From: Polaribacter sp. L3A8
GTDB lineage: Bacteria > Bacteroidota > Bacteroidia > Flavobacteriales > Flavobacteriaceae
Direction: 5' to 3'
Length of the DNA stretch: 64,000 nt
Assembly (NCBI RefSeq): GCF_009796785.1
Contig: NZ_CP047026.1
Location: 1,510,001-1,574,000, forward strand
Shown: piece after piece, positions 56,530 to 64,000 of the stretch
How positions within the stretch are numbered: position 1 is the first letter of the stretch
Layout: each line of letters starts with the position of its first letter
Notes under the pieces: generated by a model
The model's input: only the letters and a program-made list of their open reading frames with translations
Database searches by the model: none
What the model was told of the DNA's origin: nothing
Made by a program: the position numbers and the translations under genes

Positions 56530-57933
56530 ATGAAATTGATAATTAATATTTTTAGTTTTTTCCTAATTACATCATTTGCTTTTGGTCAAACGAAAAGTAA
56601 AATCGAAATAAGTTCTTTAGAATATAATATAGTCGAATTAAAATCAGAATATTTTCCAAATGAAAATAGAATTATAAAAATATTTTTACCTAAAAATTAC
56701 GATATCACAAAAAAACATCCAGTTATCTATACTTTGGACGGATATAGTCTTTTTGATTTAACAGCAAAATATGTTGACCAATTAAGCAAACTAACCATAG
56801 AGAATGATTATGATGTTGCGACAGATGTCATTCCTCAATCAATAGTTGTTGGAATTTATCATAATAATAGAAATAAGGAAACAACACCTAATTTTAGTAA
56901 ATACTCAGATGGAGATGAAACTTTTTATTTGGAGGGTTCTGAAAAACTAAAAAACTTCTTGTTCGAAGAGGTGGTTCCTTACATAAACACAAAATACAAT
57001 ACTTCAGGATATAATTCAATTATAGGACACTCAAATACAGCTCACTTTGTAATATGTTTACCATTTCAAAAAAACAATCCATTTAATGGGATTATCTCAC
57101 TTTCATTGAGCGGAGAATCCGAAAATTTTAAAAGAAAAATAGAGCCTTATTTAACCACAAATAAAAAGACAAATATATTTATTGGTTATGGCATGAAAGA
57201 TTATGATTTTAATGAATTTGCAAAAGACTTAAAAGGCAAAGTTTTTAATAACAATTTAAAAATTAGTGAATTTAATGCTAACCATAATGAAATGCCAGCA
57301 ATATCTTTGATACAAGGCATAAAATTCCTCTTTAATGAATACAGAAACATTGAAGATTTCTATATAGAATCGAATAAAGAAAATTTTGACATAAGAGAAT
57401 ATCTTAAACTTTATCATTCAAAGAATAAAAAGCTCTATGGAATTGAAACTCAAATTAAAGAAGTTGATTTTTATTCTTTAATACAAATGAGTATAAATAC
57501 CAAAAATAAAAAAGCACTCAATCAAATTATTGAATACGATTCAAAAGTAAATGGATATCCAACACAAACACACACTCTATTTTTTTATAATAAGCAAATT
57601 GGTGATTTTGAAAAAGCTAATTATCTTGCAAATAAAATAATGAACAGTAAAGACGATTTAGAAAATAGAATTCTAAATGCAAATTTGGAATCTTATTATG
57701 ATTTCTATATTAATGATCTTAAAAATACCGAAATGGGAATTGCTTTTTTTCAACAAGGTCAAAAGAAATTTAAAGACAATCAACTTGAATTCAGTTATTT
57801 CATAGCTAAGGCTTCTGTTGAAAACAATACCCAAAAAAGATTAGGGAAAACTAATTTAGAATATTGTTTAAAAAACTATAAAGAGAATAGATATTTTAGA
57901 GAAATTGATTTGAAGGAATTAAAAGAAGAGTAA
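56530..57933 (+). CDS. Secreted esterase-like alpha/beta hydrolase
   Basis: I take the ATG at 56530 (the frame is open to 56503), which gives a clear signal peptide MKLIINIFSFFLITSFAFGQ. The ~467-aa protein resembles the putative-esterase (enterochelin esterase-like) family: HPVIYTLDGYSLFDLTAKYV, VVGIYHNNRNKETTPNFSKY, FEEVVPYINTKY, and the nucleophile elbow IIGHSNTAHF, where the last Gly of GxSxG is replaced. A candidate catalytic His is in NANHNEMP. The C-terminal ~170 residues are helical and TPR-like. It is the only secreted-enzyme cargo, in the single-copy cassette 20. The natural substrate is unknown. Confidence 0.78.
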   Translation: MKLIINIFSFFLITSFAFGQTKSKIEISSLEYNIVELKSEYFPNENRIIKIFLPKNYDITKKHPVIYTLDGYSLFDLTAKYVDQLSKLTIENDYDVATDVIPQSIVVGIYHNNRNKETTPNFSKYSDGDETFYLEGSEKLKNFLFEEVVPYINTKYNTSGYNSIIGHSNTAHFVICLPFQKNNPFNGIISLSLSGESENFKRKIEPYLTTNKKTNIFIGYGMKDYDFNEFAKDLKGKVFNNNLKISEFNANHNEMPAISLIQGIKFLFNEYRNIEDFYIESNKENFDIREYLKLYHSKNKKLYGIETQIKEVDFYSLIQMSINTKNKKALNQIIEYDSKVNGYPTQTHTLFFYNKQIGDFEKANYLANKIMNSKDDLENRILNANLESYYDFYINDLKNTEMGIAFFQQGQKKFKDNQLEFSYFIAKASVENNTQKRLGKTNLEYCLKNYKENRYFREIDLKELKEE

Positions 57934-57939
57934 AAAAAC

Positions 57940-58070
57940 TATGCACAACACCGTATATAATTTATTGCTAGTTCTAGCCTACTTACGAAAGTCCTCGCGG
58001 CTTTCTTTGTCGGTAATTATTTACTAAATTAGTTGCTTGAAACACGCAACAAACCATATACAACAACGTT
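57940..58070 (+). repeat. attC-like site 20 (esterase cassette)
   Basis: Terminal TATGCACAAC pairs with the cassette start GTTGTGCATA. Central stem GAAAGTCC / GG-CTTTC lacks one A compared with other sites of this type. Cut point inferred after G58068. Confidence 0.84.
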
Positions 58071-58591
58071 GCCAAAAACTGATGAATCGAGCCGAATACA
58101 AGTCATTTAGTAAAATATAATTTTGGCTTTTTTTTAGTTTGTAAACCTGAAATCTGAAAAAAGTTAAACACTCTCTCGCGAATTAAAATTTTGAAAAATC
58201 GGAGAATTTACTAAATTTTACAAAAAAGGAATTTACTCAAACGCTGAAACCAAGATTGCGGAAAGATCACTCAAATGAGAATTTCCAAACTATGTGGAAT
58301 TGAGTAAAATGCGGGACAAAAACTGTGTGGAATTTTCTCCAAAACAAAATTTAGAAAGGCTGAGAATTTTCTGAAAATCAAATAAAGTGAAAATTATTGT
58401 CGGAATTAAACACGTGAGAAAACACTCAAACGTTGAAAAACCAGAATTGCGGAATTTTTACTCAGAATTTAATTTATCAAGTTTGTGGAATTGGAAATAC
58501 CTGAAAAATGGAATTTAATGAAAATACTATTTGTAAATTAAAAATAACGTGAACAATAAATGAAATATGGAAACGGAAATAAAAAAACGCA
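58069..58591 (+). ncRNA. ORF-less cassette, family nc4, copy 2
   Basis: Same length and sequence by eye as 40755-41277. Motif at 58169. It lies to the left of the ABC cassette here, while copy 1 lies to its right. Confidence 0.45.
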
Positions 58592-58722
58592 TTTGGCAAC
58601 ACCTTGTATAAAAAATTGCTAAATTTGGCTTAATCAAAGTTTGTTGCATTTTTGTCAACTCCTATTTTCCTTCGGAAAATAGCCGTCGACTTAAAACGCA
58701 ACTTTCCATACAAAAACACGTT
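58592..58722 (+). repeat. attC-like site 21 (nc4, copy 2)
   Basis: Same as site 4 up to CAAAAACACGTT, then AGCTACAATT (ABC) instead of GGCAGTAATT (RT). Confidence 0.85.
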
Positions 58723-58802
58723 AGCTACAATTTCACTCATTTACAAAAAATAATTACTTTTGGAAAAGATATGAGTTTGACAATAAATAAAAAAACAGAA
58801 TA

Positions 58803-59096
58803 GTGAAAAAGATACATTTAATATTATATTTTTATAAGTCATTTACATTAGCAAGTATCATAATATCTGGATTTTTATGCTATTTAATAAATCTTTGGGA
58901 AAGAAGTGGCTTCATCATTTCATTACTAACTTTCTTTAAAATAATTACTTTAGGAATTATTTATTATTTCATAAATGACTCACATAAAAACGAATTTGTT
59001 TTTTACAAGAACCTTGGAATCTCTAACAAATCCTTATGGATTTCAACTATTAGTTTTGACTTTATGATTTATTTAATAATGATAATATTAACTTAA
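58803..59096 (+). CDS. Small membrane subunit of an ABC-type exporter, copy 2
   Basis: The product is identical to that at 39673: GTG start, 97 aa, three membrane segments, stop abutting the ATPase start. Here the downstream ATPase is intact, so this cassette (58721-59887) is the functional version. Confidence 0.72.
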   Translation: MKKIHLILYFYKSFTLASIIISGFLCYLINLWERSGFIISLLTFFKIITLGIIYYFINDSHKNEFVFYKNLGISNKSLWISTISFDFMIYLIMIILT

Positions 59097-59756
59097 ATGA
59101 AGAAAAATAAATTAGAAATTGATAATGTTTTATTTGAAGTTAAAAAGAATCAAATATTAAACAATGTATACTTAAAACTTGAGGCAGGAACTATTACAGC
59201 TTTATTAGGAAGAAATGGTTCGGGAAAATCCTCTTTATTCAAAATAATTTTAGGAATTATCAAACCAAGAGAAAAATCATTACGGATTAACGACGTTTCT
59301 TTTTTCAATAAAAATCCGTCAAATAAAGATATCTTATATTTATCTCAAAACAATTTTATTCCAAAAAAACTGAAAATAAAAACAGTATTCAATTTTTTTA
59401 AATTAGATTTTTTTGATTTTGCAGAATCTTTTCCCGAATTTAAAAACACATCAAAAAATTGTTTAGGAACATTATCGGGAGGAGAAAGAAGAATTATTGA
59501 AACATATCTCATTTTAAAATCAGAATCAAAATTTGCAATACTTGATGAGCCCTTTTCTCAAATTATGCCTGTTCACGTTCAAAAAATCAAGAATTTAATT
59601 ATTCAATCTAAAGAAAAAAAAGGAATATTAATTTCAGACCATTTATATGAACATATCAAGGATATAAGTGATGAAATTTACTTGGTAGCTAATAAAAAGG
59701 TTTATTTAACAAAAGAAAAATCTGATTTAATTCGGTTAGGCTACTTGAGAAAATAA
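59097..59756 (+). CDS. ABC transporter ATPase, intact copy
   Basis: The 219-aa ATP-binding subunit has Walker A GRNGSGKSS (about 37-45), a Q-loop (YLSQNNF), the signature LSGGERRIIETYLIL, Walker B KFAILDEPF and the switch His in ILISDHLYEH. It has no membrane part of its own and is coupled to the 97-aa membrane protein directly upstream. It powers transport of an unknown substrate. A frameshifted copy is at 39967. Confidence 0.9.
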   Translation: MKKNKLEIDNVLFEVKKNQILNNVYLKLEAGTITALLGRNGSGKSSLFKIILGIIKPREKSLRINDVSFFNKNPSNKDILYLSQNNFIPKKLKIKTVFNFFKLDFFDFAESFPEFKNTSKNCLGTLSGGERRIIETYLILKSESKFAILDEPFSQIMPVHVQKIKNLIIQSKEKKGILISDHLYEHIKDISDEIYLVANKKVYLTKEKSDLIRLGYLRK

Positions 59757-59757
59757 C

Positions 59758-59889
59758 TGTAGCTAACACCGTATAAACTTTATTGCTGGTTTTGGCTCAC
59801 TTGGGAAATTCCTTCGGAATTTCGCCGTTCGTGTTTTATTTACTAAATTCACTGCTTAAACAACGCAACAAAGCTTATACAACAACGTT
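59758..59889 (+). repeat. attC-like site 22 (ABC, copy 2)
   Basis: Same as site 3 up to TACAACAACGTT, then GGCAGTAATT (RT cassette) instead of GCCAAAAACT (nc4). Confidence 0.85.
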
Positions 59890-59909
59890 GGCAGTAATTT
59901 GAGAAAAGA

Positions 59910-61928
59910 ATGAACATTGAACATTTATTGAATAAAGGATATTTTCCTAAAGAGCTTCCGCCATCATTCTTTACTGAATTATTTGGTAACGATTTTACGA
60001 ATATATCGGCATTAGCTGATTCGACCAAAAATGCAAGTTTAACGGCATTGCAGAATTCTGTTAATACTATGACAGGTCTATCCAGACCTGAAAAAACAGA
60101 AAAAAAAGTTAGATTAAAACAAATCTTTAAAAATCGACTAAACTATTCAGATTGTAGCCAATTTAATATTCCAAAAAGTGGAATAGCAAGAAAAATAATT
60201 AAAATACCAAACCCAATTCACCAAGGTAAATTATCCCAAGCAATTGTGGACAATTATACAGAGATTGCAAAACTATTTAATGATTCTAATTTATCAACTA
60301 CGAAACCACAAATTGAGACTGAAATTGAACAAAACAAACGTTCAGTAAAACACAATGATTTTAGTTTCTTTAAAGAATCGGGCATAATAAACTCTTTTAA
60401 ATATGCTGTTCAATTAAAAACTGATATTGCAAAATTTTATCCATCAATTTATACTCATTCAGTTCCTTGGGTAACATTTGGAGGAAAAGATAAATACAAA
60501 AGGAATCGAGCGTTAAGTAATACAGACCCATTAAAGGTAAGTAATATTTATGGAGATGATATTGACGATAGACTTATGTGGTGTCAAAATCAGCAAACAA
60601 TGGGAATACCTATTGGTCCAGATACTTCATTCATAATAGCAGAAGTAATTGCTTGTCATATTGATAAACATCTTGAAAAAAAACTAAAATCAAAAAATAT
60701 AGATTTTCTTGGTTATAGATACTATGACGACTATGCTTTATATTTTAATTCGGAGTTAGATGCTCAAATAGGACTATCAGAATTGAAAAAAATTCTAAAT
60801 GATTTTGAGTTAAAAATTAATGATGAAAAAACAGAGATTTCAAGAACACAAAGTGAATTAGAAAAACCTTGGGCACTTGATATAAAATCATTTTATTTTA
60901 GACCATCTGAAAATGACCAAAAGGATGACATATGGAATTTCTTCTCTATTGCTTTTAGACACGCACAAGAAAACCCGAAAGATAGCGTACTAAAATTAGC
61001 TTTAAATAAATTTAATTTTGTTCGTATTGAAGAGGAAAATTGGGATTATTTTGAATCTTTGCTCTTTAGACTTGGTTTAATTGAGACAAGTTCTTTAAAT
61101 AAAATTGCCAAACTATTAATTACTTACGAAAAATTAGTTTCAAAGAAACGCTTAAAAGAATTTTGCTTCGAAATCATCAAAAGGAACTACGAAAATCAAC
61201 ACGATTTTGAACTGACTTGGTCGCTTTGGATTTTAAACGAATTTAAAATTCAACCAACCAAAGATATTTATGAAATGGTTTTTAAAAGTAAAAGCGTTAC
61301 AGGAATTATTGTTGGACTTGACTTATTTCAGCAAAATAACAGAATTAAGAACTTTGATTTCACTTCAGTTACTGAAATGATTAATACGGACAATTTAAAT
61401 AATAAAGAATGGCTTTTAGCTTATGAAACAGTTTATAAAAATTGGATACCGACTTTAAGTAAATCAATTATTCAAGACCATTTCTTTTTTAATATTTTGG
61501 AATCTCGAAATATATATTTTTACAACAATTCGAGAAAATTAGAACCTTTAAAAGTAGAAAGGTCATACCTCAAAAAAATTGAAACGAAACTCAAGCAAAT
61601 AACAACCTACATATCTAAAAACAAATTTTCTAATACAGAATTAAAAAGTGAGCTTATAGAATTAAGTGAAAATTTGAATTTGACTGACTTAACTCAAATT
61701 ACAGACCGAAAAGAAATTCAAAAAAAGCTATCAGACTCTGATTCGAAAATAAAAGAACTGATAGATAAAATAGAAGCAGTAAAACTTGAATTGAAAAAAT
61801 TCGATAAGAAAAAACCATATTTTGTAGTTGGTAAAAGACTTGAAGAACTTTCTGAATTAACAAGTAAGGAAATTGAAGCAGAAGCAAAACAAAATAAAGG
61901 TTTATTATTCGACCCAACGTATGAATAA
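59910..61928 (+). CDS. Abi/UG-type reverse transcriptase, intact copy
   Basis: The 672-aa protein has an RT core: LKTDIAKFYPSIYTH with the first catalytic Asp at 172, MGIPIGPDTSFIIAEVIACH at 231-250, and the YYDD box in GYRYYDDYALYFN (catalytic Asp 273/274), then LNDFELKINDEKTEI. No maturase, endonuclease or integrase domain follows. The C-terminal ~370 residues are helix-rich, as in abortive-infection RTs (AbiK/AbiA/UG groups), many of which protect against phage. I cannot assign the exact DRT class by eye. It is alone in the 2.2-kb cassette 23. The start at 59910 follows the cassette boundary by 22 bp. The copy at 41429 is frameshifted. Confidence 0.88.
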   Translation: MNIEHLLNKGYFPKELPPSFFTELFGNDFTNISALADSTKNASLTALQNSVNTMTGLSRPEKTEKKVRLKQIFKNRLNYSDCSQFNIPKSGIARKIIKIPNPIHQGKLSQAIVDNYTEIAKLFNDSNLSTTKPQIETEIEQNKRSVKHNDFSFFKESGIINSFKYAVQLKTDIAKFYPSIYTHSVPWVTFGGKDKYKRNRALSNTDPLKVSNIYGDDIDDRLMWCQNQQTMGIPIGPDTSFIIAEVIACHIDKHLEKKLKSKNIDFLGYRYYDDYALYFNSELDAQIGLSELKKILNDFELKINDEKTEISRTQSELEKPWALDIKSFYFRPSENDQKDDIWNFFSIAFRHAQENPKDSVLKLALNKFNFVRIEEENWDYFESLLFRLGLIETSSLNKIAKLLITYEKLVSKKRLKEFCFEIIKRNYENQHDFELTWSLWILNEFKIQPTKDIYEMVFKSKSVTGIIVGLDLFQQNNRIKNFDFTSVTEMINTDNLNNKEWLLAYETVYKNWIPTLSKSIIQDHFFFNILESRNIYFYNNSRKLEPLKVERSYLKKIETKLKQITTYISKNKFSNTELKSELIELSENLNLTDLTQITDRKEIQKKLSDSDSKIKELIDKIEAVKLELKKFDKKKPYFVVGKRLEELSELTSKEIEAEAKQNKGLLFDPTYE

Positions 61929-61932
61929 AAAC

Positions 61933-62127
61933 TACTGCCAACAATGTATATAAAACATAGCTAGGATAGGCTTTCCGAAAGGTTTTTGCTTATTTGCGAA
62001 GTCCGCCAAATTTTTAAATTTGACTTTTAAGATTGATAAGTTAAAAACAAAATCTAAAAATTCGGCTCATTGCCCAACCCAAAATTATTTTAACTTTAAC
62101 ACGCTACGTTTCATATACGGAGACGTT
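61933..62127 (+). repeat. attC-like site 23, long form (RT, copy 2)
   Basis: Same as site 5, 195 bp, ending GGAGACGTTGGC. Cut point inferred after G62125. It is the last recognisable complete site of the array. Confidence 0.82.
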
Positions 62128-62371
62128 GGCAACAAGTAAAAACTGAAAACAAAATGAAAAAGGAAATTAAGTTTTTTATTCGAAGTTACATTATAATATT
62201 ATTTTTGGGAATAATTTCCTGTGAAGATGATTGCGGACCTTTTCCGAATAAATTTAAAATATCTTCTATGAATTCAGAAATATTACAAATTGAAATTTTA
62301 AATGAAAAGTATTTTAGCCCCCAATAAGTTCGGAGTGATATTTTAAATTTCAAAACTAATATATTTGAGAT

Positions 62372-62683
62372 ATGAAATACAAGAAATGGACTTTAGAACA
62401 GAAGTTAGAAATACTATCTGTTTCCGAAGAAATAGGTATCGTTGAGGCCTGCCGAAAATACAGCGTAAGTACTGGCACTTTCTATAGTTGGAAAAAGAAG
62501 TTTGAGCACAAAGGAGAAGCAGGTTTAAAAGTTACCTATGACACTAAAAGTAAAGAACTTAAAGCAGCTGAAGAAGAGAATCGAGTGTTACGAAAATTGC
62601 TGAGTGATAGAGAAATCGAGCTTGAAGTGCAACGTGAGCTTTTAAAAAAAAAGTTTGGGACGTCCGATCCAAGAAAGATCTAG
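62372..62683 (+). CDS. IS3-family transposase OrfA
   Basis: The 103-aa protein has a helix-turn-helix (WTLEQKLEILSVSEEIGIVE ACRKYSVSTGTFYSWKKKF) and a leucine-zipper-like helix (LKAAEEENRVLRKLLSDREI). Near its end the run TTAAAAAAAAAGTTTGGG contains A-AAA-AAG, the usual slippery site for -1 frameshifting into OrfB to make the OrfAB transposase. Confidence 0.9.
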   Translation: MKYKKWTLEQKLEILSVSEEIGIVEACRKYSVSTGTFYSWKKKFEHKGEAGLKVTYDTKSKELKAAEEENRVLRKLLSDREIELEVQRELLKKKFGTSDPRKI

Positions 62684-62733
62684 TAGACACTATTTATAAC
62701 AAACATAAAATCTCTAAGGCTAAGATTATAAAG

Positions 62734-63579
62734 ATGGTTGGTATTGTATCGAGTAGCTATTATAGAGAACCTAGTGGCGGTAAAAAAGGAAATAAGCCAT
62801 CTAAAGAGACTTTCCACAAGACTAAAGGTTTTGTATTACAAGACGCTGTAGTTGTGTCTATAAAAGAGATTTTAAAGCACGAGTTTATAGATTGTGGTTA
62901 TCGATTAATGACCAGCTATTTAACTAGAGATGGTTACACTATCAATCATAAAAAGTTGTATAGAATTATGAAGGAAGAAGGCTTGTTGAAACTTGATAAT
63001 AGGATAGATAGAAGTGGTTCTGGACGCAAGTTTGTAAAGTTTAGAAAGGTGCAAACTTCTAGACCTTTAGAATGCCTGGAGATGGATATAAAGATGGTTT
63101 GGATACCAAGTGTAGGAAAGAATGCTTATTTACTATCAGTTATTGACGTTCACACTCGAAGAATAGTAAAAGACTATTTTTCTTTTACTATTAAACAAAA
63201 TCACGTTATAGCGCTACTTTCTGAGTTGTTTGAAAATTATGACTACCCTCAAAACGTGGTCATTAGAAGTGATAATGGAAGCCAGTTTATAGCAAAAAAA
63301 GTACGTGAATATTTAGGTCTCATTGGAGTGCAACAAGAATTTACACACGTAGCAACCCCAGAAGAGAATGCACATATAGAAGCCTATCATGGAATATTGA
63401 AAAAAGAAGTCTTTAATAGGTGGGACTACCAATATTTTGGAGAAATAGAGCAAATACTAAAACGCTTCGTGAAATTTTATAATAATAGAAGACTTCACGG
63501 CTTGTTAGGACGTATAACACCAATGGAAAAATGGAATGCAGATGAACATCTTATTAGAATGAAAAAGTTAACCGCTTAA
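62734..63579 (+). CDS. IS3-family transposase OrfB (DDE integrase core)
   Basis: 281 aa from the first ATG; by -1 frameshift the frame extends back to the slippery run near 62650. The rve-type catalytic core has D in LECLEMDIKMVWIPS, D in VVIRSDNGSQFIA and E in TPEENAHIEAYHGIL, the D,D(35)E pattern. HTH_21-like DCGYRLMTSYLTRDGYTINH precedes it. It cuts and joins the element ends. Confidence 0.92.
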   Translation: MVGIVSSSYYREPSGGKKGNKPSKETFHKTKGFVLQDAVVVSIKEILKHEFIDCGYRLMTSYLTRDGYTINHKKLYRIMKEEGLLKLDNRIDRSGSGRKFVKFRKVQTSRPLECLEMDIKMVWIPSVGKNAYLLSVIDVHTRRIVKDYFSFTIKQNHVIALLSELFENYDYPQNVVIRSDNGSQFIAKKVREYLGLIGVQQEFTHVATPEENAHIEAYHGILKKEVFNRWDYQYFGEIEQILKRFVKFYNNRRLHGLLGRITPMEKWNADEHLIRMKKLTA

Positions 63580-63778
63580 CCAATAATCGAAATTTAAAAG
63601 ATTACTCTTGTTTTATAGGGGTCAAAACACACAAGGAATTGAATTTGAAAATTTAAAAAGAAAAACAAAAAATACAAACAATTATAAATACAATGAAAGT
63701 AATTGGTTAGAAGATGCCGCAGGAACAGATAATCCAGAAGTTATGAATGATGTATATTGGAACTTAGATTAAAATAAA

Positions 63779-63795
63779 CAACGAACAACAACGTT
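63779..63795 (+). other. Residual right arm of an attC-like site
   Basis: AACGAACAACAACGTT followed by CTCAATAATT looks like the last bases of a cassette site (compare ATACAACAACGTT), but the left arm, central hairpin and the expected TTGCCAAC terminus of cassette 24 are missing after the lipoprotein stop. The site is probably deleted. Confidence 0.45.
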
Positions 63796-63818
63796 CTCAA
63801 TAATTAGAAACAAAACAT

Positions 63819-64000
63819 ATGAATAAATTATTTTTTTACTTATTTCTTCTATTAAGTCTATCATCCTATGGGCAAAATAACGAATCTGTGTATTATGATT
63901 CTAATTGGAATTTATGCCAAAAAAATGAAGCAAAATATTATAGAATATATAATTCTTATGATAAATATTCTAACACTTGGGAAATTAAAACCTATTATAT
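63819..64000 (+). CDS. Secreted protein, 5' part (runs off window)
   Basis: MNKLFFYLFLLLSLSSYGQN is a signal peptide. The mature start NESVYYDSNWNLCQKNEAKY YRIYNSYDKYSNTWEIKTYY resembles the opening of MORN/YwqK-type repeat proteins common in Flavobacteriaceae, but too little is visible to be sure. It would be the cargo of a further cassette beginning at GTTCTCAAT. Confidence 0.6.
   Translation, partial: MNKLFFYLFLLLSLSSYGQNNESVYYDSNWNLCQKNEAKYYRIYNSYDKYSNTWEIKTYY

Larger units (their letters stand above)
37838..62125 (+). mobile_element. Integron-like array of 23 complete gene cassettes
   Basis: Twenty-three head-to-tail units each run from TT of one GTT to G of the next and end in a 130-195 bp imperfect palindrome. 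By content the order is: TA, 231aa, ABC, nc4, RT, membrane protein, 231aa, ncA, ncB, TA, ncC, WG, ncC, TA, ncA, DUF262, ncA, ncB, 231aa, esterase, nc4, ABC, RT. Twelve families are present and seven are multi-copy and nearly identical. Copies diverge from their neighbours exactly at GTT. A recombinase gene lies at the left end. By analogy with integrons these are mobile cassettes, but neither the recombinase type nor the site sequence matches classical IntI/attC closely. Confidence 0.9.
62316..63624 (+). mobile_element. IS3-family insertion sequence
   Basis: About 1.3 kb, with two consecutive frames and imperfect terminal inverted repeats: left AGCCCCCAATAAG... and right end ...TTTTATAGGGGTCA; both contain TTTTAAATTTC about 25 bp in. 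No clear target duplication is seen, so exact ends are uncertain by a few bases. The element sits in frame position inside the lipoprotein gene and is read in the same direction. Confidence 0.85.
62154..63772 (+). pseudogene. Small lipoprotein gene split by an IS3 element (cassette 24)
   Basis: The left part (MKKEIKFFIRSYIIILFLGI ISCEDDCGPFPNKFK ... ILNEKYF, to 62315) is a lipoprotein signal plus about 30 residues. After the element the same gene appears to resume (TQGIEFENLKRKTKNTNNYK ... MNDVYWNLD, stop 63770-63772). Rejoined it would be about 100 aa. Family not recognised. It starts 27 bp after the GTT boundary at 62125, as other cassette genes do. Confidence 0.75.

Noticed and set aside
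59910..61928. Retron
   Set aside because: No msr/msd-like inverted repeat was seen directly upstream of the RT, and its long helical C-terminus fits Abi/UG-type RTs better. An RNA partner in nc4 is kept only as speculation.

Overview
The window comes from an AT-rich member of the Bacteroidota, almost certainly a (probably marine) Flavobacteriaceae. The evidence is tandem SusC/SusD pairs, a hybrid two-component regulator, SPII lipoprotein signals, a Bacteroidota-type TAnnTTTG promoter and a flavobacterial-type xylose operon. It has two very different halves.

Positions 1-35209, all on the minus strand, form a carbohydrate-utilisation region. PUL-1 runs, in transcription order, from a DUF5060/DUF4038-type glycosidase (24789-27635) through a giant hybrid sensor/regulator (20620-24777) to a GH3 glycosidase (3918-6575), SusC and a partial SusD. 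A second block, PUL-2 (about 7285-19889), holds two SusC/SusD pairs, a DUF1735-type lipoprotein, an Ig-repeat lipoprotein and a SusC relic. It sits between the regulator and the GH3 gene and is flanked by two diverged copies of the same GH3-5'/intergenic/regulator-3' segment, so it looks inserted by a duplication event. Next comes a xylose operon transcribed in the order xylB, xylA, sugar/H+ symporter, transketolase (frameshifted), transaldolase. Oligosaccharides imported by SusCD and cut by GH3 would feed xylose into the pentose phosphate pathway.

Positions 35210-36647 hold the ruins of an integrative element: a decayed N-terminal piece of a tyrosine integrase, and the 3' half of a tRNA with CAT anticodon followed by its terminator.

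Positions 36648 to the end hold the most striking object, an integron-like cassette array. A Xer-like tyrosine recombinase (one homopolymer frameshift) is followed 34 bp later by 23 complete head-to-tail cassettes (37838-62125). Every cassette ends in a 130-195 bp attC-like imperfect palindrome, and every cassette boundary falls at a GTT trinucleotide. Only 12 cassette families occur. Seven of them appear two or three times, in different orders, and the copies keep identity right up to GTT and diverge just after it; this is direct evidence of site-specific reshuffling. In all 12 families the first 8-10 nt are the reverse complement of the cassette's last 8-10 nt. The recombinase lacks the extra domain that defines IntI, and its gene points the same way as the cassettes.

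Cargo is a toxin-antitoxin pair (x3), a 231-aa orphan protein (x3), a small ABC transporter (x2), an Abi/UG-type reverse transcriptase (x2), a membrane protein, a WG-repeat protein, a DUF262 nuclease-like protein, an esterase-like protein, and nine ORF-less cassettes in four families that share a conserved internal motif. Right of the array, an IS3-family element interrupts a lipoprotein cassette whose attC-like site is almost gone, and a partial secreted-protein gene runs off the edge.
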